From positions 744,001 through 808,000 of the forward strand of contig BTPP01000006.1 in assembly GCA_037102815.1 (NCBI GenBank): DNA of 64,000 nucleotides, read 5' to 3'. Both the position numbers and the translations under genes were made by a program. Origin of the DNA: Neurospora intermedia (taxonomy: Eukaryota > Ascomycota > Sordariomycetes > Sordariales > Sordariaceae). Positions 50,872 through 61,292 of the stretch are shown here, piece after piece (position 1 is the first letter of the stretch; every line of letters begins with the position of its first letter). Below the pieces are notes generated by a model, which worked only from the letters and a program-made list of their open reading frames with translations, did not search any database and was not told the origin of the DNA.

Positions 50872-51626
50872 ATGCGTAACTATCTCCAAGCCGCCAATCT
50901 TCTCCGCATTCTGCGCACTTTGTCCACCTTCACACAGAGGCGACGCATACCGCAACACGCATCGTTCAGAACCGGAAACAACATAATCCTAAAGTCTTCC
51001 ATGCCTACGATTCCCTTTCTGGGCAGCTTCTTCGGTTCATCCTCCTCGTCATCATCCCAAAACATGCCCGAGAACTATCCTGTTCAAAAGTCGGCCGATG
51101 AGTGGCGTGCGGTTCTCAGCCCTCGTGAGTTGCCTTCCCAAATCATAACCCATATCAGCATGACTCTCATCTCACCAGCCCCCACTCCCCTCAAATCTCA
51201 ATCATCACATCATTCATACTTACCATGTAAAAAAATGCAGAACAATTCCGCATTCTCCGCGAGAAGGGCACAGAACCTGCCGGCACTGGCAAGTTCGACA
51301 AGCACTACCCCTCCGCAGGCGTCTACACCTGCGCCGGGTGCCACGCGCCCCTGTACAAGGCCTCGCACAAGTTCAACTCGGGCTGCGGCTGGCCGGCCTA
51401 CTTCGACAGTATTCCCGGGGCCGTGACGCGGCATGAGGATCGCGCCTTTGGTATGACGCGGACCGAGATTGTTTGCAGCAACTGCGGCGGACACCTGGGC
51501 CACGTCTTCAAGGGGGAAGGGTTCAATACGCCGACGGACGAGCGTCATTGTGTGAACAGTATTTCTTTGTCATTCAGTGAGGAGGATTCGGCTGCTGAGA
51601 AGAAGGGGGACGGGGAGCGTAAGTGA
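50872..51626 (+). CDS. msrB: methionine-R-sulfoxide reductase B
   Basis: Reduces the R form of methionine sulfoxide in oxidised proteins, using thioredoxin. Two exons, 50872-51124 and 51241-51626, with a 116-nt intron (GTGAGT to TGCAG), give 212 aa from the ATG at 50872 or 169 aa from an in-frame ATG at 51001. The domain runs from ENYPVQKSADEWRAVLSP to the end. It has two CxxC zinc sites (CAGC and CSNC), the FNSGCGWPAYF and GHLGHVFKGEGFNTPTDERHCVNSISL motifs, and the catalytic Cys in RHCVNS. The residues added by the upstream start (MRNYLQAANLLRILRTLSTFTQRRR) are basic, Leu-rich and free of acidic residues, so they look like a mitochondrial presequence. The shorter form would be cytosolic. 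Further in-frame ATGs exist upstream (50797), so the true first start is uncertain. Confidence 0.93.
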
Positions 51627-52186
51627 GGTGAAGTAAGGTCTGAGTGATCGAGATAGTTTAGGTATGTATGTAGGTAGTAGAGAAAATATATTAGATTGCA
51701 TTCATATAGCCTTCACTCGAGGTGAAACGACACTGGAATTGGTCAAACTTCACATCTGCAAGAAGCATCAGGAGATAAGTCGTATGATGGAATCTACATG
51801 AGAAAAAGAAGAATATACCCTGCAGGGGACGAGGTTACGGGCTGTAATCTTTGGGCCACAGGCCAGATGAAGAGTGGGATGGAAGACAGGCGGGAGAGAA
51901 GCATGTCACACTTGACTCGCGTTAAGCAGCAGGTTCTCATAAGGCTCGAGTCAGTTGATCTAAGCTTAACTTGGGTTGACGTCTACTCTACACTATATGT
52001 TGAGGCGGCACCTTTCGTTCAGCTACGCCTGCCCTGAACTCGTTTATGACGATTGCCCAGGCAGAACCCCATTCAGAGTACCATACTATACAGGATGCGC
52101 TCCATTCCGCCGCAGAAGTCCGTTCAAGTGGCAACAGCCAGCCTAGGGAGAATCAAATCATTCGACCGCCCGATTGTCCAACAAGA
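51627..52186. other. intergenic between convergent genes
   Basis: 560 bases of 3' flank shared by the MsrB gene (+) and the orphan gene (-). Nothing distinctive seen. Confidence 0.6.
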
Positions 52187-53851
52187 TCATAGGAATCCAC
52201 TAGCAGATACACTTTCGCCCCAGATGCCCGTGGTAGATGGTGAACTTGGAGTGGTTGCTGTGAGCGAAGAAAACTGCTTGGGCAACACAAAATGACTTCT
52301 TGGCCGTAAAGATGAAAAGACGGCCGATCTGCTGGAGAGAATAGGAGAAGGCGTAGCCAAAGGAAAAGTTCCTGCTGGGGCAGGAGGTATCATTATCGAC
52401 TGAGGTGTACTTTGGATCATAGGCCTTCCTGAAGCAAAAGGCATGTTGGGGGGGAAATGCGATCCTACTCCTGGTTTGGGCAATCGTCGAAGCGTACCGG
52501 TCCCGACTGGCTGACCTCTCATCCTCCTCTTAGTAGCGGCTTCTACTTTGTGCAGGTCTCGGTAACACACCCTTGCATGTCTCATCCAGATCCTGACTTT
52601 CTCTTCAAGGTTGCTCACCAAGTCACTCTCCTCTTTACCCCGTCTCATGTGTTCATTCCATATCCTAGTGGCTTCTGTCAAGCCAGCCATATAGTGTTTG
52701 CTGAACTGTGAAAGACGGACTCGGGACCTGCGTCGCAGCTGCTCGACAGTGGAGCCGCGAGTTGCATTGACGGTGCTTGAACTTAGTCCCGAAGTTTGCC
52801 TGGCAATTTTCAGTTGTGTTGGCAAGGTGGGTGCTACTTCTCCTGCCGTAGAAGATGGGAGCCTTCTCATCCTAAATTGATCGATTGGGTTTGATTTCAG
52901 TTTGCTGATTTTGTAGACACCTTCTTCAAGCATTCCAGAAACTGCAATAGTGCTTGCCGAGCGATGAAGGAGACGTCCGGGAGCCCATTCTTGTGGAGGT
53001 TGAAGATATAAAGGTTGACGTAGGTGCTGGATTGATTGGGAACTCTTAGCCAGCTGGTTTGTAATGCTCACTGAATGGACTAGGTGCGGATTTTTGGGAT
53101 CTATCAGCAGGCCCGGGCGTACGTTGGTGATGTTTCTTCGGAGCCGTCTGGTGGATGACTTGGCCACAGTCAGAGGATTGATTTGAGCAATGGAGGGAAG
53201 ACCCTGCTGTTCTCTTCTTATCCAGTAACCGTGTCCGAAGCCATGCCTGCTGGAAGCCATAGTCACTTCCCACCGCTTCATCTCGCTGAGGACGTTCTCA
53301 AAATCAGAAGTACTTTTCATCGAGAACAAGAGGGACGCCTGTCTCATTGACGTTCATTGTGGTCAGTCTTGTCGAAATGTATCATGTCAAGGTTGCCAAC
53401 CACTCACCCTTTCTGGCCCTACGGGATACCAAAACATGAAAGCACGTTCAGAAGGTGAACATGCGGCGGTACACTGCGAAGGGGGGTCCATGGCTTTGGC
53501 AGCTGGGGTGAAGTCTTCCAATTCCAATTTCACCTAGGGAGCTAAGTTTAGAAAGTTGCACCAGAACGGGAGAGACATGGATGACATGAGACTGACCAGC
53601 TCGTCCGCTTTGTCCTTGATATGTATCATCAGCTGATGATGACAAATGGGCATCTGGGAGTTTATCCCAGCATTGTAGGGCATCCCGCGCGATCGATCGA
53701 GTTGGCTTTTGAGGACCAGTTGGGGATCCCTAAAATTGTTGTGGCGCTGGTTGATGAAGACATCTTCAAGCTCAAACCGACGCAAAACGGGACTGATGGT
53801 TACCACTGCTTGCCCCTGCTTCTTCGGCTTCTTGATCTTCGTGGGCGCCAT
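52187..53851 (-). CDS. hypothetical basic protein, unrecognised
   Basis: I do not recognise a family. Three exons, 53851-53597, 53533-53408 and 53338-52187, join in frame through introns of 63 nt (GTCAGT to CCTAG) and 69 nt (GTGAGT to GACAG) to give 510 aa. The N-terminus is lysine-rich (MAPTKIKKPKKQGQ). Residues 85-200 look folded (LELEDFTPAAKAM, ERAFMFWYPVGPER, DFENVLSEMKRWEVTM). Another folded-looking helical block lies near the middle of the C-terminal half (FSKHYMAGLTEATRIWNEHMRRGKEESDL ... KVRIWMRHARVCYRDLHKVE). The rest is Ser/Pro/Arg-rich. There is no membrane segment or signal peptide. The overall charge is strongly basic, which may suggest a nuclear or nucleic-acid-associated protein, but that is a guess. 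The first donor (GTCAGT) is unusual, so exon 1 is the least certain part. Confidence 0.65.
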
Positions 53852-53994
53852 TCCCAGCAACTCTGAAAGTGGTCAAAGTGACAACTTGAACAGGAGGGAC
53901 TTGATAGGACTGGAAGTACCTGCAGTTCAATCAATCAGATGTCAACTACAGACACAATCGTGGAGAGAATCAAAAGACTGCGTAGAGGATGCTC

Positions 53995-54044
<50 letters not shown>

Positions 54045-54978
54045 AACGATGACGGAAGAGAAGGCGCTGTGAGTTCAATTCAGTCCTCCTCCTGCTTCGA
54101 GTTTTGGAAGAGGAAGAATTTTAGAGAGACGGGAAGGTGCAGTGCTACAGGTACCTTGATCACCGCTCCATTCCTCCTGTGAGGGGATGCATGTCGCAGA
54201 GGAAGGTGCTCTTGGGCATCAATGGCACCGATTCTGGAGTCGTTCCTTCCCATAGAGGTAGTCACCTCGATCTAAACGTACGAGACCAGCTTCAACGAAG
54301 TTCTGGCTGATAGAAGAACACTTCAGTAGTCGATATTATAAAGTCTTGATGTTTATACTGAGAGTTGATTAACTCGAGACATCCACTTTGGAGACTCCAG
54401 TGTCTCCTCGAGATCCATTATTTTCTGTGTGAGTGTCATTGACCCATGTTGGGGAAGCACTTGGAACGAAGCGACGCCGAAATATTTGGACGGTGTTCAG
54501 GTGTCTGTCAGTGAGAACCTTGGAGGCCAAGCAGATGGAGCTCCCCGTCGCGAGCAGAGCTGCTAATATGGCCCGAGCGTGATGTGCGTCAAGCGGGGCA
54601 AAGGTGTCTTGACATTGGCCAGTGCGCTGCAGGGAATGGCCGTTAGCTCTCTGTGACAGTGGAAAAAACCGACGCCATGCCGTCAATCCCTCCCGCGATT
54701 TCAGAAAGTGGAAAGAGAGCCTCGCGTCGCATTCCCTGGACCATCGCGACAGTTCAGTTTCATATTTTCGATTTCTATCCCAACATATCGAGACACCGAC
54801 ACGTGCATTACAGCTACGAATTCCAATACCCCGATAACATTACGTTACATTCCACCCGAATGATACAGTTTCCAATTGGCGCTCATCCCAACAATCGCAA
54901 TCGCCATCGCAATCGAAGCCTTCCTGGCTCTCCCTTGAAGCCCTCAGTGGGAGCCGTACTGCGGCTCGATCCTCCAGA
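53852..54978. promoter_or_regulatory. divergent promoter region, orphan gene / Rsc9, with long poly-G
   Basis: 1.13 kb between start codons of genes running apart. It includes the 47-nt G run at 53997-54043. Confidence 0.5.
53997..54043. repeat. poly-G tract, 47 nt
   Basis: The longest homopolymer in the window: 47 consecutive G on the + strand, about 145 bases upstream of the orphan gene's start. Its length is likely to vary between clones and reads. Confidence 0.9.
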
Positions 54979-57900
54979 ATGGCTCCTCCGAAACCCCAGC
55001 CCATGCCCGAGCATACTGTCGACCGTACGCCCGAATATGAAAAGTTTATCGAAGATCTGCGTGTCTTCCACGAGAAGCGCGGGACCAACTTCGACCCTGA
55101 ACCCAAGATGGGCAACCTGACAGTCGACCTGCTCAAGCTCTTCAAGCACATTGTCGAACACGGCGGATACGATAAGGTCTCGGACGAGAAGCTCATGTGG
55201 CGGAAAATGTGCGAGGGTCTTGGTCTCATGAGGCACAATGCGCCTGCGGATGCTTATACTTTGAAACAAATATTCTACAAGAACTTGGCCGCCTACGAGA
55301 TCAAGACGGTCCACAATAAGGAACCGCCTCCACCCGAGATTCTCGAGTTTACTACTGCCAAAGGAGGATCACTCCTAACTAGAACCCTTGAAAACTTTAC
55401 CGCAAGGAGTTTGAAAGGTGATAAGGAAGATTCAGGCGACGACGGCACTCCGAGTAGGGAGCGGAGTACTGTTGACACTCCCAACTCAGCTCGCGCGTCC
55501 CGGGGTCTCAGAGAAGCGCCTGCCCCGAGGGTGATTTTCCATCCGGACACAAACTCGACGCGGCAAACACGACATGCCGGTTCTGCGCAACAACAATCCG
55601 CAGCCAATCCTTCTTCCAACTCCAATCCACAAAACAACCAACAACCCCCGTCGCATTCGCAATCTCACTCCAGTACCCCCATACCCTCTCACGGCCCGCC
55701 TCACGCCCACCAAAACCGAGGAAGCGCGTCAGTTATGTACAACCCAGGTCCAGACCACAGTCACCACTTGGTGCAGAGTTACCAACCTGCGCCGCTGCAG
55801 CCGATGCAGCTGCGCATCGTCGACACGCCCACGAGCAATCCCGAGTTATTCAACAAGAGGCGGCGCCTCTTAAGGCAACCTGGCCCATCTGGCGCTCCCG
55901 GTGCTCTCAGTACTTCGGCACTGGTACGCGCTGCCCTTCCACCAGGTAAGTCTTGTCGCGACCGCTCCCTTGGTCCCATATGCTCACCAGACGTAGGTAG
56001 CCTCGATGGCCCGAATATTTATGAGCGCTGTCTCCTAGCTCTCCGATCCGGTATCCGTGCTGAGCAGGCCTTTGGACTCAACCATCTTGTCAAGATTTCA
56101 TTTGAGCGTGGTGATAAGTACAAGTTCGCTCAATTCAGTGGACTGGCCGAAGGGTTGACCGAGTTTGCCCTGGGCGTAGGCAGCTTATTCTACAACATTC
56201 AATGGGTCATATCGAATGACCCTGATGTTGACGACGGCGACATCGGCGAGCTCGATGGTATTAACGGTACCTCGGATATCCTAGAACGCATTGCGGAGCT
56301 CAAGCGGAAAGATGTCCAAGACAACTTTCAGCCTTCAGAGTTTACCGACCACATGACACTTATTACCGAGGCCGTTCTTACCATTCGGAACATGGTGATG
56401 CTGCCAGATAACGCCTGGTTCATGGCGGATTACCCACCGATAAAGGATTTACTATGCATCCTTCTTCACCTTCCGGACATGGATCTCACCGTGGAGCTCA
56501 AGCATTTTGCGCTGGACATTGCCGAACAGATTACACCCAACTTGGTACTGGAATCCGACGATCCCTTGTATCAAACCCTGCTTGGCCAGCTCAAGTCTAA
56601 CGACCGTGGCACAATTCTCACCGCTTTGCGAGCTATTGGTCGTATCTCAATGAACCACGCCACGGAAACCAACAAACTTCATAATGTCCCGGTCTCTGTC
56701 TTACAGAACCTTATGGACTGGCTTCTACTCAACGACGACGAACTGGTAGATGCCTGCCTTGACTTCCTGTACCAGTATACTGCGGTTGTCCCTAACTTGG
56801 ATGCCTTGATTAAGGGTACCAACGTGGAGCACCTAGTCACCCATCTCGTCCGGCTGTTGTCTCACGGGGCTAAGCGCCACCACAAGGATATTGTTGTAAG
56901 CGAGGCTCGGATTGTGTACGACGCGCCTTCCGAGCAGGTCGTGTCTATTCCTCCCGATCTTCTCGAGCGGCTGTTGGCTATGGAAGAACCGGAGCGCACA
57001 CACCAGTGGGTGCGATGCACATTTGAGGAAGATCCTGATGCACAGGTGACACAGATCGCGATCTGGCAAGCCTATAACGCAGCATTCCTCGAGCCGCTAA
57101 AACGTACCGGACGAAGCATGATAAACGCAGCTGAATTCATCAGAAATATTAGCTCTGTGTACCATACCGCTGGTGCGCAAGTATTCCGTGAACAGGGACC
57201 TACTGGGGAGGTTCAGAGCCGCTTCATCATTAGGGGAATCAGACCTCGTGCTTTCCCCATTAGTCCCGAAAACCGTGGCTACCTGGGCTGTCAATGGACA
57301 CGACAGCCCACCAGCGACGAGCAGCAGCAACAACAACAACAGCAGCAACAGGTTGTGTGCGGTGCCTGGCACCTAACCACCGAATCGATGTGGAACCACA
57401 TCCTCACACACCACCTCGGCGAAGCCCCCGGCACCGATAACAAATTCTCCAACAAAGAAGGCACTTACTCTTGCCACTGGGACAGCTGTCGCAGGTACCC
57501 GGCCCCGACCAAGCTCAAGCTGATGCAGCTTATGATGCACATCAAGACCCACCTCAAGGCCGAAGAGGCTCGCCACAACGCGTTATACCCCACCCTGCAA
57601 CCTCCCCCTACCCCTGCGGCTGGCGGCGCAACAGAGCCGTTCCCCGGTGGTGGTGCTGGTGGCATGACCACCCCCGGCGGCGGTCCTGTGCAGGTGGCGT
57701 CTTCGCCGAAGAGATCTAGGACAAGGGTGATCAAGCCAGCCGGCACTATTTCGCTGACGTTTGAGGAGACAGCCAGCGTGCGGGACGAGAGGAACCCGAA
57801 CATCCCGCCGCAGGCGGCGGGGATCCCGCTTAGCGCGGTGCTGATTCTGAGGAATATCGCCAGGAACGTCGTTAAGACCGACGCTGAGGAGCGGTTGAGG

Positions 57901-58164
57901 AAACAGAGTCGCAAGCGGTTGCGTGCCGCTGGTGAGGATGATGGCGGTGATGATAGTGAGGGCAAGGAGGAGGAGAAGGGAGCGTCGGCGTTGGTATCGA
58001 CATCATCATCATCATACCCTGGACTGGTGGTGTCGTCGGATGCGGGGTGGAACGAAAGGCTGTTCCGGCCTGTGATGCCGAGGCTCTGGGAGGTATTTTG
58101 CGACAACAGGCTGTTGGCGCCATATATCACCAGCTTGTTCAAGCTGCTGGAGCCTGTTGAGTAG
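54979..58164 (+). CDS. rsc9: Rsc9-type ARID subunit of the RSC chromatin-remodelling complex
   Basis: Nuclear subunit of the RSC (SWI/SNF-type) remodeller. The frame is open from 54979 to 58164 (1061 codons), but a canonical 51-nt intron is probable at 55946-55996 (GTAAGT ... branch-like TGCTCAC ... CGTAG), leaving 1044 aa from exons 54979-55945 and 55997-58164. An ARID/BRIGHT domain spans about 13-110 (YEKFIEDLRVFHEKRGTNFD, then LLKLFKHIVEHGGYDKV). A Ser/Gln/Pro-rich linker and an armadillo-like helical middle follow. An RFX-like winged-helix region lies at about 650-745 (THQWVRCTFEEDPDAQVTQIAIWQAY, then INAAEFIRNISSVY), then a 10-Gln run and a C2H2 finger at about 815-842 (CHWDSC ... LMMHIKTHL). 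This order matches fungal Rsc9 and metazoan ARID2/BAF200. The C-terminus holds an acidic stretch and ends LFKLLEPVE. Confidence 0.92.
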   Translation: MAPPKPQPMPEHTVDRTPEYEKFIEDLRVFHEKRGTNFDPEPKMGNLTVDLLKLFKHIVEHGGYDKVSDEKLMWRKMCEGLGLMRHNAPADAYTLKQIFYKNLAAYEIKTVHNKEPPPPEILEFTTAKGGSLLTRTLENFTARSLKGDKEDSGDDGTPSRERSTVDTPNSARASRGLREAPAPRVIFHPDTNSTRQTRHAGSAQQQSAANPSSNSNPQNNQQPPSHSQSHSSTPIPSHGPPHAHQNRGSASVMYNPGPDHSHHLVQSYQPAPLQPMQLRIVDTPTSNPELFNKRRRLLRQPGPSGAPGALSTSALVRAALPPGKSCRDRSLGPICSPDVGSLDGPNIYERCLLALRSGIRAEQAFGLNHLVKISFERGDKYKFAQFSGLAEGLTEFALGVGSLFYNIQWVISNDPDVDDGDIGELDGINGTSDILERIAELKRKDVQDNFQPSEFTDHMTLITEAVLTIRNMVMLPDNAWFMADYPPIKDLLCILLHLPDMDLTVELKHFALDIAEQITPNLVLESDDPLYQTLLGQLKSNDRGTILTALRAIGRISMNHATETNKLHNVPVSVLQNLMDWLLLNDDELVDACLDFLYQYTAVVPNLDALIKGTNVEHLVTHLVRLLSHGAKRHHKDIVVSEARIVYDAPSEQVVSIPPDLLERLLAMEEPERTHQWVRCTFEEDPDAQVTQIAIWQAYNAAFLEPLKRTGRSMINAAEFIRNISSVYHTAGAQVFREQGPTGEVQSRFIIRGIRPRAFPISPENRGYLGCQWTRQPTSDEQQQQQQQQQQVVCGAWHLTTESMWNHILTHHLGEAPGTDNKFSNKEGTYSCHWDSCRRYPAPTKLKLMQLMMHIKTHLKAEEARHNALYPTLQPPPTPAAGGATEPFPGGGAGGMTTPGGGPVQVASSPKRSRTRVIKPAGTISLTFEETASVRDERNPNIPPQAAGIPLSAVLILRNIARNVVKTDAEERLRKQSRKRLRAAGEDDGGDDSEGKEEEKGASALVSTSSSSYPGLVVSSDAGWNERLFRPVMPRLWEVFCDNRLLAPYITSLFKLLEPVE
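55946..55996 (+). other. probable in-phase intron in the Rsc9 gene, 51 nt
   Basis: Has a GTAAGT donor, a CTCAC branch-like site and a TAG acceptor. The length is a multiple of three and there is no in-frame stop, so retention would add 17 residues (KSCRDRSLGPICSPDVG) without breaking the frame. Confidence 0.75.
57322..57351 (+). repeat. CAG/CAA run encoding 10 glutamines
   Basis: A mixed CAG/CAA trinucleotide run within the Rsc9 coding sequence, between the RFX-like region and the zinc finger. Confidence 0.95.
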
Positions 58165-58841
58165 GCCTGGCTACGCTCCCATGGACTTGGTCTAGCCGAT
58201 ACTTTTCTTGTCGGTTGGTTCCAGATAGATCTCTGTTACTTTGTCCTTGATGGGCAGTGAGACATTCAAAGACAGTAGCAGTGATTTGCATTGTTTTAGC
58301 TATTCATTCTACATGCCAGATTTCATGGCTATTTTGGTTGTTGGAATGCCTTGGTCATTAATTGGTGAATGAGACAAAAGACCATGATAGTGGCATCTAA
58401 GAAGAAAGCCTAGAAGGGGAGTTGAAAGTCCTGACTACCAACTGCGCTGCGCTATGCGGTTTACTGCTCTGTTTGCATTCAGAGCTCCATTTTTTTTCGA
58501 TTCTCGGCGACCCAGCGGCGCCAATTCAAGAATTATCATGAATGAGAGGTTTTACACCACCGACACGAATTAACGAGTGGTTGAAGGTGACCAGGACGAC
58601 CAAGTAGATACCCATCCAAGTCAAGATGTTCGGTTGACTAGTAATGATGTGTGTGGGTGAGATATGTCACGAGGATGCCATACAAGCTGTCATCATCTGC
58701 GCAAAAAAGCTGTCCAGAATGAGTCGACGACATGGATTGGCGCAAGGTGAGGGAGTGAGGTTGAAAATGGGTGTCGAGGTAGGGATCGATGCGCAATGTT
58801 GCTGGGCATCAAAAATACCTTGAGCTCAACCTATGAAAACA

Positions 58842-58912
58842 AAGAAGAAGAAGGAGAGAAAAAAAAAAAAAAAGGAAAAAAAAAAAAAAAAAGAAAGAAA
58901 GAAAAAGAAGTC
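58842..58912. repeat. A-rich purine tract
   Basis: About 70 nt of pure A/G, including two A runs of 15 or more. Confidence 0.9.
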
Positions 58913-59310
58913 CCAGAGGGCAACAAACTTCATTAAATCGGATACATGTACATCTCGGTATGATATAACTCATTAGCATTGTACCTTAGTCCTATAACAC
59001 TTGGGCTCGGTGGGTGAGAGAGGAATTGGATCAGTTGAATACGCAGAGATCAGTAACGAATGAGAGTAGAGGAATGAGCAATTAAAACATCGAATGAAAA
59101 AAAACTAAGTCCTTAAAGAGCTACTGTTTTTGACGACCTTTTTGTCGTGAAAGTGACAAGCCGAAATCGCAATGACAATGCCAACCAAGCGTTATTCACC
59201 GGTTCACCGCTCATCGTTCTCGTTGTACACTATGTTTGCGGCGGGCGGGCCCCTCAGCCCTACGGCAAGGTGCAACACCATCGTTCTAGGCTGTGTGCGC
59301 CAAAATCCAC

Positions 59311-59989
59311 TTCACGATCTTCCTCTTTTTTTAGGACCCACGTTTGCTGAGCGCTGGTAGGGCTGGGCATTCGGGTCGCGGATCTCGGGGCGGCGCGACT
59401 AGCCAAATGAAAACAGCCATTTCGCCTCTTTTCAGGGTCCGGGGGCAGCAGCAAATCATCGTGAACTCCGTGCAAGGTCCGTGTGAGTGGAGGGGAGGAG
59501 CGGGAGAAGTGGACAGGTTTCGCGTGACGCGATTGGGAAATGGCACCTAACCCACAAAGCAAAATCATCGTGAACCCCGAATCGGGCCGGAACTTACCTT
59601 TTGACGTGTTTGGACCCCCTCCCCTCCCCTGAATCCAGCCTGACCTGGAGAGGCGAAACGACACGAGACAAGACCGCTGGCTGCCACCAAACGGCGCAAT
59701 TTATGATCGCCGCTCCCGCACCACATGCCCATCATGCAAGCGCGGGACCGACAGACAACCAGGATCGTGAACCATCCCATCCAATTTGTGCCAAGCATCG
59801 TGAAGCGAGGAAGGGCGAAATCGGGAGGGGGTGGCCCTAGCGCGCCATGCGGTGGCAGGGCCGTTAGAATGGACTGGGCGGCTCCTCCCAGGCGTCCAAC
59901 AAGTGGCGAGTACCGTTTGAAGCTATCGTGAAGTGTTAGGGGCGCATGGCATTGGCGGTAAAGGGGCACTGCGTGCTATGTTTCACGAT
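59311..59989. promoter_or_regulatory. cluster of seven ATCGTGAA / TTCACGAT octamers
   Basis: Exact copies on the + strand at 59458, 59567, 59764, 59797 and 59925, and inverted copies at 59311 and 59982. Two (59458 and 59567) share a longer context, AAATCATCGTGAAC. The inverted copies lie at the two outer ends. By chance an 8-mer would be expected about 0.02 times in 680 bases counting both strands. No binding protein is known to me, and no gene starts nearby. It could be a regulatory array, a replication-related site or the remains of a repeat. Confidence 0.7.
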
Positions 59990-61258
59990 CTTTGCGATTA
60001 TCCTCCCCGGTTTCCCGACTGGTTGGGACCGACGATGGACTGCACGACATTCTAAGAAGCTGTGGCGACGATGCGGCTGAAAACAAAACGACGACATGCG
60101 ATATCTTCCGATTCAGTACAGCGGAAAAGCACACATAATTCTCGAAGCTGGAAGGTCAACAACAACAATTTGAATGGAGGAATCCAGCTATGCAACTCCG
60201 ATGAGAAAAGAAACCACTTGGATGGAGCGAAGCCATCAACTGGTCGGGCGTCGACAATCAGGCAGCAATTCCGAACGAGTCAACGACAATGATATCGCTG
60301 TTACAATGTCAACCTTGTCTAGGCTCATCTGTGTCTCGGAATGCCTTCATCAAGGTTACCGATGAAAACACCAACCGCCCTATGCGGCACTCCTCCAAGC
60401 AATCGGGCTTGTGCTTGCTCGAATTGCGGTAGAACATGTCATACCCGAGTGCGGAGGATGCAAGTTGGTCGCACTGCGGAATGGTCTCGACTTCCTTGGG
60501 TCTGCCAGTTGGAAGTTTGAACACGGATTCCATAGTGTACACTCGAGACTTCTGCCAACTCAAGTATCGAGGGAAGGCCATGCACGTGAAGCATGCGGTC
60601 AATCTGCCACTGACCGCAACGAATGCCAGCCGCGTCATTGGCCTTGAATGATGGAAGGAACCCGGTGTGGTACCTGACATGATGATGGCTGTGAATTTTC
60701 CGATCGACAAGGCGGCGCATCTTTCTGCTGGAGACAGGAGAGTGCGTGCGGATTTGCTCCGGACGGCAAGAACGAGGATAGGGGCACACGTTCATCAACG
60801 AATCAGACCGTCATGAGATGCAACCGCCCGAGCTTGGCTCTTTGAGTTTCGACTGAATGTGCTCCCTTCTGGATACATATTCGGCGTGCCCGGTGTGTAC
60901 ACATCGACGCAGTAGTAGTCTTGGTCCCAGTGGCATGAGGCTGGTTTTGACTGGTGGTGCCGTTCAGCGGGAACTTTTTCGACTTCGCCTCAACGTCAAT
61001 CGATGTCGTTGCTTGTGGCACATGACCAGCAAGTTCTTCTCCCGTTTTGCGTCCGAGACTGGTCCCGTTACCCACATACACTAGTATGCACGGCGTAGTG
61101 ATATCCAGGGGTTTTCAAGGTGATAGCCGTACACGGTCAAACATGGGTATACACCAAAGTCCAGTATAAATCCTGGCTTTTGCAAGACCCTCTCTCTTGT
61201 TAAGGTTCTCGGGCTGACGGAATTGGTTGCAGAAGCAGGGGTTTCTACTGTATTGTGT

Positions 61259-61259
<1 letters not shown>

Positions 61260-61290
<31 letters not shown>
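61260..61290. repeat. (GA)n microsatellite
   Basis: About fifteen uninterrupted GA units. Confidence 0.95.

Positions 61291-61292
<2 letters not shown>

Noticed and set aside
57465-58142. 225-codon minus-strand frame opposite the Rsc9 C-terminus
   Set aside because: An antisense shadow; composition follows the coding strand and no domain is present.
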